A DNA stretch of 64,000 bases from Dyadobacter fanqingshengii (GTDB lineage Bacteria; Bacteroidota; Bacteroidia; Cytophagales; Spirosomataceae), in assembly GCF_023822005.2 (NCBI RefSeq), contig NZ_CP098806.1:930001-994000 (forward strand), in the 5' to 3' direction. Shown in pieces: positions 16,501 to 22,799 of the stretch. The first letter of the stretch is position 1. Every line of letters begins with the position of its first letter. Position numbers and translations under genes: made by a program. The notes beneath the pieces were generated by a model, which was not told the DNA's origin, did not search any database, and was given only the letters and a program-made list of their open reading frames with translations.

Positions 16501-17527
16501 AGAGAAGATCTTTGAGCCTTTTTACCGTGTCGAAGCCAGCCAGAAACAGGAAGGGACCGGCATTGGCCTTCCCCTGGCGCGTTCGCTCGCTGAATTGCAT
16601 AAAGGAAGTCTCGAACTGAAACACCGGGATGCGCAGACCAACACATTTCTGCTCTCGCTGCCCATTCACCAGGACTATGAAATGGATCTGAAAGGTGCCA
16701 GCGAGGAAGCTCCCACTGATTTCGGGCTCACCAGCGAACCCAATGAGGCAGCAGATCCAACCCGACCTGTTATCCTGATCGTGGAAGATAATGTAGAAAT
16801 CCTCGGCTACCTGAGCCGCGAGCTGAGCGCTTCCTACCACGTAATGCGGGCCCTGGACGGCCAGCAGGCCGTAGAGATTTTGCAGCACGAAAACGTCCAC
16901 TTAGTAATCAGCGACATTATGATGCCTGTTATGGATGGCATTGAGTTGTGTAAAAGGATTAAAAACGACGTGCAGTTCAGCCACATTCCGATTATTCTAT
17001 TGACGGCCAAAAGCTCGATCAATGCTAAAATCGAAGGGCTTGAAGTAGGAGCGGACGCTTACATTGAAAAGCCGTTTTCACTGGATCATCTGGCTGCGCA
17101 GATCACCAATCTGATCAATAACCGCAACATTATCAAGGAATATTTCGCGCGTTCCCCGCTCACGCACATCCGTGGCATTGCGTTCTCTACGGCGGATAAG
17201 CAATTTTTGGAACAGCTTAACACCATAATCAGCAAACGGATCGCAGACAGCAATCTCGACGTGGACCTGCTTTCATCCATGATGAACATGAGCCGTCCCA
17301 CATTATACCGCAAGATCAAAGGCATTTCGGACATGACGCCGAATGAACTGATCAACTTGTCGCGTCTGAAAAGAGCCGCTGAGTTGCTTGCCGAAAACAA
17401 ATACAAGATCAACGAAGTGGCCGATATGGTTGGTTATAGTATTCCTACCAATTTTTCCAGGGATTTTCAAAAGCAGTTTGGGGTAAGCCCGTCCGCCTAT
17501 ATCAGCAAACTACAGAGCGAGGTGTAA
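13559..17527 (+). CDS. Hybrid two-component system sensor-regulator (HTCS)
   Basis: Single-protein two-component system (1322 aa) of the kind that controls polysaccharide loci. Domains in order: signal peptide (cut near YGQ, residue 20), two seven-bladed propellers of reg_prop repeats (about 25-655, repeated LWIGT/IWIST), Y_Y_Y domain (about 690-755), transmembrane helix (about 762-790), HisKA with phosphoacceptor His825 in NVAHEIRTPL, HATPase (GTGIGLPLARSL), receiver with Asp1119 in ISDIMMPVMDG, and an AraC HTH to the end. The periplasmic part would bind an oligosaccharide directly. Start is GTG; the nearby ATG at 13551 is out of frame. It faces the SusC operon and is followed at 71 bp by GH43. 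Confidence 0.96.
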   Translation: MKNYLFTFCCLFFFLTSYGQEVPYYFKNYNVSDGLSGNTTGDIIQDKKGFIWIASRNGLNRFDGGAFKIFRSRQGDPTSLGSNSVFSLHEDDQQKLWIGTHKGIYIYDPVSDQFKPFKLIRSGEVRVIRGDKAGGIWIISDNQLYRYDSKNGTVKLLPNADNTVSIHISAGGKVWVASSNGLIRCHDPATGKMAEYNLAGRVNEVFSNMRMQSVSDSTLLIGNMKRIKLFNFRSGKITDISEQTGQKEYIYIHTFFPNGQDEYWLGSESGLFILDLKKKKIDQIVKEKYNAYSITDNIINAIFKDREGGIWISTQFGGVNYYSSEFNHFQKYFQQPGNSISGNLVHEITKDQYGKLWIGTEDAGLNQLDTQTGKFRSFLPDGKKGSITYHNLHGLVADGDKLWIGTYEHGVDVMDLKTNKIVRHYSTSLPNSFGSNFVVTLYKTRGSDILVGTWSGLFKYNRDTDDFTPMEFFNSQVQSIHEDKEGTLWVASYGGGISYFNPKTNKKGRIQYVSGKNNGLPDNYINSLYQSRDGDFWFCTEHGLSRYNPVSQKFKNYRIEDGLPDNQVFRVLEDEVGNYWISTSRGLSMLDTETGKFTNYNQANGLPSEQFNYNSSFKNEDGTLFFGTVAGLISFKPKTFVKNAYMPPVYITGIQSDNQELAIGNKDSPLAESPIYAKAITLPYDRSNLTFDVAALSYVIPQMNRYMYQMEGLDHQWLNVGSNRKIYFSKLPPGNYVLRIKGSNNDLLWNSRETRLNIEILPPWWATIWAYLFYAAFAATIVMTLLRYYHLAVTEKNKREIETIQIGREREIYNAKIDFFTNVAHEIRTPLTLIKMPLDKLLANESAGAETFENLTMINKNTNRLIDLTNQLLDFRKAEANNFSLNFTKTDINELLSDVFATFRPAAEQKNLTYNIELPRITLHAFVDVEACKKIISNLINNAIKYADSSVRLRLSPFSSDDLLFHIEFTNDGVIIGDDEKEKIFEPFYRVEASQKQEGTGIGLPLARSLAELHKGSLELKHRDAQTNTFLLSLPIHQDYEMDLKGASEEAPTDFGLTSEPNEAADPTRPVILIVEDNVEILGYLSRELSASYHVMRALDGQQAVEILQHENVHLVISDIMMPVMDGIELCKRIKNDVQFSHIPIILLTAKSSINAKIEGLEVGADAYIEKPFSLDHLAAQITNLINNRNIIKEYFARSPLTHIRGIAFSTADKQFLEQLNTIISKRIADSNLDVDLLSSMMNMSRPTLYRKIKGISDMTPNELINLSRLKRAAELLAENKYKINEVADMVGYSIPTNFSRDFQKQFGVSPSAYISKLQSEV

Positions 17528-17598
17528 TGCATCCGCGGGCGAACAGCTATTTGACCTATATTTATATATTGAGAAAGCATTCATATTAAAAGTTATTT

Positions 17599-19086
17599 AT
17601 GAAAAAATTGAGTATCAGTCTGTTGCTTCTATTACTTGTATGCAGCGCGCATGCGCAGCAGGCCGTGATCCGTGGCGATTTTGCTGACCCTTCTGTCATT
17701 CAGGTTGGCAATACATATTATGCCGCCGGAACCAGTTCAAACTGGGCGCCCGGTTTTCCGGTAATGAAATCCAATGACCTCAAAACCTGGAAGCAAACAG
17801 GATCCATTTTCCCTGACCTTACGGAATGGGCGGATTATTACTATTGGGCTCCTGAGCTGAATTATGAAAATGGTAAGGTTTATGTCTATTATACTGCACA
17901 CAAAAAAGGCGGTAACCTTTGCGTAGGAGTAGCCAGTGCCGATACGCCCGAAGGACCGTTTAAAGATCACGGCCCGCTGGTTTGCCAGGAAGCAGGCTCG
18001 ATCGACGGTTTCCCGATCCGGGATGAAAATAACAAACTGCACCTGATCTGGAAAGAAGACGGTAACAGTGTAGGCAAACCAACGCCCATCTGGATCCAGG
18101 AAATCAACGAAGAGAAGACCGCGCTTGTGGGTGAGAAAAAGGAGCTTTTTAGAAACGACACACCCTGGGAGGCGAACCTTGTGGAAGGTGTTTCGGTGAT
18201 TAAAAACAATGGATATTTCTATGCGATCTACGCCGCGGCTGGTTGCTGCGGACCCGGTTGCACATACGCAACCGGCATTGCACGCGCCAAAAGCTTGACA
18301 GGGCCTTGGGAGAAATTCGAGGGTAACCCTATCCTGACCGGACAGGGCGACTGGATGTGCCCGGGCCACGGAACAGCTGTTAAGTATCAGGGGAAAAATT
18401 ATTTCATGTATCACGCTTACGACAAGTCTTCAAACAAATATACCGGCCGTCAGGCCCTGGTTCGCGGTTTTGAATTCACTCCCGACAACTGGCTTCGTTT
18501 TACAGACGAATTCCTGGCACCGGCCGAAAGTCCCAAAACATACACGGCAACCGACGACTTCGATAAAGATAAACTGGATCTGCAATGGTGCTGGTCTGTT
18601 TTCAATAAACCGGCATTCGAGTTGAAAAACGGCCGCATCGGGATGCAGATCAAGGATGATCGGGAATTGTTCATCGCCAGAAGAATTGAAGGCCCGAATT
18701 ATGAAGCGACGGTGGAAACCATTCCTGCAAAAAGCGCTATGACCGGCGTCGCATTAGTCGGTGATGAGAAAAACCTGATCTATGCAGTTGCAAAACAAGA
18801 TAGCATTGCCGTCACGCTTGTCAAAGACGGCGCCAGAAGCATTCTTGGGAAATTTCCCGTGGTAACGAAGGGTAAAAATCTGTTTATAAAAATGCAGGTA
18901 AAGAACAACACAGATATCAGTTTCCATTACAGCATCAATGGCGCCGATTTTACCCCCATAAACATCGCAAAACCTGATATTACATTCCTGCCTCCCTGGG
19001 ACCGGGCTGTGCGCGCGGGCATTATCACAAAAGGCACTGAGGGCGAAGTAGGTGTTGTGGAGAAATTTGTATTTAAGAACCAGTGA
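17599..19086 (+). CDS. GH43-family glycoside hydrolase (beta-xylosidase/arabinofuranosidase type)
   Basis: Exported five-bladed propeller hydrolase (495 aa) acting on xylan-, arabinan- or related side chains. Signal peptide to AHAQ (residue 20). The three GH43 acidic residues are visible: general base Asp30 in GDFADPSVI, the modulating Asp136 in SIDGFPIRD, and general acid Glu196 in LVEGVSV. The unusual cluster AAAGCCGPGCTYATG probably forms a disulfide or metal-stabilised loop. Residues from about 315 form a C-terminal beta-sandwich like those of two-domain GH43 xylosidases. It follows the hybrid regulator by 71 bp and most likely belongs to the same locus as the divergent SusCD operon. Confidence 0.92.
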   Translation: MKKLSISLLLLLLVCSAHAQQAVIRGDFADPSVIQVGNTYYAAGTSSNWAPGFPVMKSNDLKTWKQTGSIFPDLTEWADYYYWAPELNYENGKVYVYYTAHKKGGNLCVGVASADTPEGPFKDHGPLVCQEAGSIDGFPIRDENNKLHLIWKEDGNSVGKPTPIWIQEINEEKTALVGEKKELFRNDTPWEANLVEGVSVIKNNGYFYAIYAAAGCCGPGCTYATGIARAKSLTGPWEKFEGNPILTGQGDWMCPGHGTAVKYQGKNYFMYHAYDKSSNKYTGRQALVRGFEFTPDNWLRFTDEFLAPAESPKTYTATDDFDKDKLDLQWCWSVFNKPAFELKNGRIGMQIKDDRELFIARRIEGPNYEATVETIPAKSAMTGVALVGDEKNLIYAVAKQDSIAVTLVKDGARSILGKFPVVTKGKNLFIKMQVKNNTDISFHYSINGADFTPINIAKPDITFLPPWDRAVRAGIITKGTEGEVGVVEKFVFKNQ

Positions 19087-19110
19087 CGTGCACTAGGTCA
19101 TTTTTATTCA

Positions 19111-20340
19111 TTACGGATACAAGAGATACTTCATCCGTATATTCTTAAAATTTTGTAATCCGGGTTCCCAGCTCTTTCTGATGTCTGCTTCCGATACGCC
19201 CGCAATGATCTGTTTCCTTAACTGATCGGTCCCGATGCGCAGATCGAACGCAGATATATCCTGGTTTGCCCTTCCGGGCGTGAAGAAATGAGCTTTGTCC
19301 GGGTAGGCGTTGTATAACTCAATTAACCACGATAAATTAATCTGACGGCTTTTCCGTAGCTTGTTAATTTCATAACTGCGAAGGTCGAGGCCGTAACAAA
19401 CAGAGTCTTTGTGATTTGGTTTTTCACTCATGCCGGGAATGCTTACCGGTTTGTATGAAAATGCATACTTGCCTTTCAATGCGGGTGCTCCCAGAATCGT
19501 GAATGGCATAAAAGTTCCGCGGCCTTCATTGATAGCAGTTCCTTCGAACATACATAAGCTCGGAAAAAGCATTACCGCCTGCTGTGTATTCAGGTTCGGT
19601 GAGGGATTTATCGGCAGCACATAAGGCATGTCATGATCATAGTTCGCAACCTTTATAATGTTGATTTTGCACTGTTCTTTTAAATATCCTTCCCCGTTCA
19701 GATATTGTGCAAACTCGCCGATCGTCATGCCGTGCGTCATGGGCGTATAATGAATTCCTATGGCAGATTTGAACTTGTCATCGGTCATGACCGGCCCGTC
19801 TACTACATAGCCGTTGGGATTGGGCCTGTCAAGAATAAGCAGTTCTTTGTTGTTCTCTGCACAGGCTTCCATCACATATTCAAGTGTATTAATATTCGTA
19901 TAATAACGGCATCCCACATCCTGAATATCGAAGACCATCAGGTCAATATCCGCCAGTTGTTCTTTACTTGGTTTCTGGTTTTTGCCGTATAAAGAAATGA
20001 TCGGAATGCCCGTTTTAGCATCTATTTCATTACTCACCACAGCTCCATTACTGGCATTGCCCCTGAAACCATGCTCAGGTCCGAACACTTTCACGATTTT
20101 AATACCAAGGTTCACCAAACTATCTACAATGCTTTTTTTACCAATGATAGAACTCTGATTTGCAACCACGCCAATCCGTTTACCTTTTAGAAGAGGCAGA
20201 TATTTTTCAGTTTGGTCGGCACCAGTGATAATGCCCGGGTTATTAGATGCACCCTGATTGGACGATGCACTTTGCGCGTAACATTCAATGTTGCTGGTCG
20301 CAAAAATTGCTATGAAAAGCATTAAAATAAGTCTCATCAT
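19111..20340 (-). CDS. DUF1343 protein, NamZ-like exo-beta-N-acetylmuramidase (GH171)
   Basis: Exported enzyme (409 aa) of the DUF1343 family, whose characterised member NamZ releases terminal N-acetylmuramic acid from peptidoglycan fragments. After a signal peptide (to CYAQ, residue 23) come the family blocks GKRIGVVANQSSI, VFGPEHGFRG, GIPIISLYG, DLMVFDIQDVGCRYYT, LDRPNPNG and the later ANQDISAFDLRIGTD. Length and motifs are complete. It may serve cell-wall recycling or scavenging of other bacteria's peptidoglycan. It is convergent with GH43 and divergent from the membrane sensor at 20527, so it is not obviously part of either polysaccharide locus. Confidence 0.9.
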   Translation of the reverse strand: MMRLILMLFIAIFATSNIECYAQSASSNQGASNNPGIITGADQTEKYLPLLKGKRIGVVANQSSIIGKKSIVDSLVNLGIKIVKVFGPEHGFRGNASNGAVVSNEIDAKTGIPIISLYGKNQKPSKEQLADIDLMVFDIQDVGCRYYTNINTLEYVMEACAENNKELLILDRPNPNGYVVDGPVMTDDKFKSAIGIHYTPMTHGMTIGEFAQYLNGEGYLKEQCKINIIKVANYDHDMPYVLPINPSPNLNTQQAVMLFPSLCMFEGTAINEGRGTFMPFTILGAPALKGKYAFSYKPVSIPGMSEKPNHKDSVCYGLDLRSYEINKLRKSRQINLSWLIELYNAYPDKAHFFTPGRANQDISAFDLRIGTDQLRKQIIAGVSEADIRKSWEPGLQNFKNIRMKYLLYP

Positions 20341-20526
20341 TTATAGAAGGTTAATTTACCCGGCAAACGCACTTACCAAAGAAAGCTTCTTTTCGTCACT
20401 TTTTCCCTTGCATACTAATATTTGTCAGCTCAATGGTGCGTTCAGTCCTTCGGTGTCATAAAGTTTGGCTTTGCTTTCAAACCAATTTTGTGAATTTTCG
20501 TTTACTAAACACACATTTGAAAATTT

Positions 20527-22470
20527 ATGACACACATTCCAAATCTTTCGGGTTTCAGATACATTAACACCGTTTTTCTGGCCGCTATGTTTTTCATTGG
20601 CCTCGTGGGGCCGGTGTATGCACAGCGCGCGGTTGAGATTCTGGATTCGCAGGATCAGCACATTTTTACGGGGAATGAAATTCAATATCTGGAAGATAAA
20701 ACCGGCACCTACACGATCAATGACGTTTTATCGCCTGCATTAGAGGGGAATTTTAGAAACAGCGCTACGAACACGCCGCAAAACTATAACCTGAAATCTG
20801 CCTACTGGTTCAGGATCCGCATCCGTCATAACCCGGACAGCCGGAAAAATTGGATGCTTGAATTTTTTGACCAAACCATCGATGATATCACGGCTTATTC
20901 GCCCAACGGCAAAGGAGGATACAGCTCCCGGTCAATGGGTGACCAGCTGCCATTCAAAAACAGGGAATACTCACACAAGAACTTTGAACTGAACATTTCC
21001 AACTCGGACGAATACGATGGGACCTATTATTTCAGGGTCAAATCCCACCAGACGGCAGATGCGATCATTGTGTTGCGCTCTGTGAACCGCTTTATAAAAT
21101 ATGCACTGGATGAGTATTTCATTTTCGGGATATTCTATGGTATGGTGCTGGTTTTCAGCTTTTATAACCTGATGATGTACCTGGCCGTACGTCAGGTGCA
21201 ATATCTGTATTACGTGCTTTATAACCTCTGCGTCGGCCTTTTCGAAATGTGTATCGATGGCGTGGCTTACCAATATCTGTGGCCCAATGCGCCGGAATGG
21301 AACCAGTATGCCTATGGGGTTGCGCTGTTTGGGGTCAGCATTTTTGCACTGCAATTCACGAGAACGCTTCTTTACACCCATCGGAAAGCGCCGGCTCTGG
21401 ACCGGTTTATAGTATGGGTAATGGTGTTGAGGACAGCTTTCTTTCTGATCTGCCTGATCTTCAATACAGATTGGTTCAGCTATAAATTCGTAGAGTTGAT
21501 CCCGCTCGCAGTGGCTTTTTACAGCGGAATCCACATTTACCGCCAGGGTTACCATCCGGCCCGGTTCTTCGTGCTGGGATACACATTTCTTTCCATTGGG
21601 TTCATTCACAAGCTGTTGCTGATGTTGCATGTCGAGGGGCTGAACTTTGGTGTGGTCACTTATTACAGTCTCAGCATTTGTTTCGTGCTCGAAATGATTT
21701 TTCTATCATTTGCAATCGGCGACAAAGTGCGCGTTCTGAAAACGAAAAAGGATAAAGTGCAGAAACAGATGATCCATCAGATGAGGCTGAACGAAAAGTT
21801 GAAAGACTCGCTGAATGTCCGGCTGGAAGCACAGGTGGAAGCGCGTACGAAGGAAGTGGTGGAAAAGTCGGCGATCATTGAAGCGCAAAACCAGGAACTG
21901 ACGGAGGTTAATGCGCTTCTGGAACAGCAAAAGGAGGAAATCCTGCAAATGAACCTGTTGCTCGAAAAAGATAATGAAGTGCTGCATACCAATGTCGTGA
22001 AAGTTACGCAGGCACGGGTAATGTCCACCGAAGTTGATTTCGAAGAGTTCAGTAGAATTTACCCCGATACCGACAGTTGCTTCCGGTTTCTGGCGTCGAT
22101 GAAATGGACGAGTAGTGACCACGAATGCCGTAAATGTGGCCACGATCATTACTTTCACGGACATTCACCTTACAGCCGCCGGTGTTCCAAATGTGACTAT
22201 GACGAGTCGGTCATTGCCCATACTATTTTCCAGAACACGCGCATTCCCATCAACAAGGCCTTTTATATGGTCTTTTTGATCTACACAACCAAAGGGAAAA
22301 TATCATCGCACAAGCTGTCCGAAATCCTCTCGATCCGGCAAGGCACCTGCTGGGCCTATGCAAGCAGAATTAAAAAAGTAATGCACGACCGCCGCAAGGA
22401 AATTGCGGCTTCCAAGTCCGGAGAAGGTTGGAGCCTCCTCGTTTTGGATCACTCGCTCGAACCTGCATAA
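20527..22470 (+). CDS. 7TMR-DISM membrane sensor fused to an IS1595-type transposase zinc ribbon
   Basis: Predicted membrane-tethered regulator (647 aa). Residues 1-33 are a signal peptide (VYAQ). About 35-185 is a 7TMR-DISM extracellular beta domain, likely carbohydrate-binding. About 195-395 holds seven transmembrane helices. About 400-495 is a charged coiled coil. The output domain is not a kinase or GGDEF. It is a zinc ribbon (Cys534, Cys537, Cys553, Cys556) followed by TIFQNTRIPINKAFYMVF and a helix-turn-helix (ISSHKLSEILSIRQGTCWAY), the DNA-binding half of IS1595/ISXO2 transposases without the DDE nuclease. It is followed by a strong terminator and then by the SusC-SusD-GH30 operon, a plausible target. 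Confidence 0.85.
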   Translation: MTHIPNLSGFRYINTVFLAAMFFIGLVGPVYAQRAVEILDSQDQHIFTGNEIQYLEDKTGTYTINDVLSPALEGNFRNSATNTPQNYNLKSAYWFRIRIRHNPDSRKNWMLEFFDQTIDDITAYSPNGKGGYSSRSMGDQLPFKNREYSHKNFELNISNSDEYDGTYYFRVKSHQTADAIIVLRSVNRFIKYALDEYFIFGIFYGMVLVFSFYNLMMYLAVRQVQYLYYVLYNLCVGLFEMCIDGVAYQYLWPNAPEWNQYAYGVALFGVSIFALQFTRTLLYTHRKAPALDRFIVWVMVLRTAFFLICLIFNTDWFSYKFVELIPLAVAFYSGIHIYRQGYHPARFFVLGYTFLSIGFIHKLLLMLHVEGLNFGVVTYYSLSICFVLEMIFLSFAIGDKVRVLKTKKDKVQKQMIHQMRLNEKLKDSLNVRLEAQVEARTKEVVEKSAIIEAQNQELTEVNALLEQQKEEILQMNLLLEKDNEVLHTNVVKVTQARVMSTEVDFEEFSRIYPDTDSCFRFLASMKWTSSDHECRKCGHDHYFHGHSPYSRRCSKCDYDESVIAHTIFQNTRIPINKAFYMVFLIYTTKGKISSHKLSEILSIRQGTCWAYASRIKKVMHDRRKEIAASKSGEGWSLLVLDHSLEPA

Positions 22471-22499
22471 GGATAATTTCTTCCCGCCCACACCCTCTA

Positions 22500-22546
22500 T
22501 GTAACTCCCTGTAAAATTTTTTAGGGGAGTTGCATATTTTTTTTAC
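22500..22546 (+). terminator. Rho-independent terminator after the 7TM/zinc-ribbon gene
   Basis: Arms TGTAACTCCC (22500-22509) and GGGAGTTGCA (22525-22534) pair with one G-U, followed by TATTTTTTTT. Thirty bases after the stop codon. It separates the sensor gene from the downstream SusC operon. Confidence 0.85.
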
Positions 22547-22555
22547 CTAAAATCG

Positions 22556-22660
22556 ACGGTTTGCAGGCGTATCAGTCCTTTGGAGCCTTGCAGCCTGAAC
22601 TGCCGTATAAACGCTGTAAATCAGGCTGCTAATCGGCTCCAAACACCGGTGCTAAACCGT
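22556..22660. repeat. Nested inverted-repeat element of unknown nature
   Basis: Three concentric stems fold this 105-bp gene-free segment. ACGGTTT (22556-22562) pairs with AAACCGT (22654-22660), TTTGGAGCC (22579-22587) with GGCTCCAAA (22635-22643), and GCAGCCTGA (22590-22598) with TCAGGCTGC (22621-22629). The apical loop is 22 nt. It lies between a terminator and the SusC promoter region, so it is probably outside the SusC transcript. It could be a small RNA gene, a palindromic mobile unit or a DNA-level regulatory structure. Confidence 0.6.
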
Positions 22661-22674
22661 ATCAATATATTTGT

Positions 22675-22705
22675 AACTATCTATTTTTCAGATATTTAGA
22701 TAGTT
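22675..22705. promoter_or_regulatory. Palindromic candidate operator upstream of the second SusC promoter
   Basis: AACTATCTA (22675-22683) and TAGATAGTT (22697-22705) form perfect 9-bp arms with a 13-bp spacer, ending about 10 bp upstream of the likely -33 element. The position fits an activator site. Which protein binds is unknown; the adjacent zinc-ribbon sensor is one candidate. Confidence 0.45.
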
Positions 22706-22714
22706 TTTTGGTTG

Positions 22715-22743
22715 TTGATTTTCTCAAACTATTGTTAATTTTG
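22715..22743 (+). promoter_or_regulatory. Promoter of the SusC-SusD-GH30 operon
   Basis: A perfect TAnnTTTG -7 box, TAATTTTG (22736-22743), is preceded by TTG (22715-22717) at 18 bp spacing, matching the Bacteroidota primary promoter. Transcription would start near 22750, giving a leader of about 50 nt before the SusC ATG at 22800. Confidence 0.6.
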
Positions 22744-22799
22744 CCCAATGGAATTGTCCAAGAAATTATCAGATTAATTACCACAATTCATAACAATCT

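Noticed and set aside
20527..22470. Annotating the 7TM protein as a transposase or insertion-sequence remnant
   Set aside because: Only the zinc ribbon and HTH are transposase-like; there is no DDE domain and no terminal inverted repeats flank the gene, and the reading frame is continuous with the sensor part.
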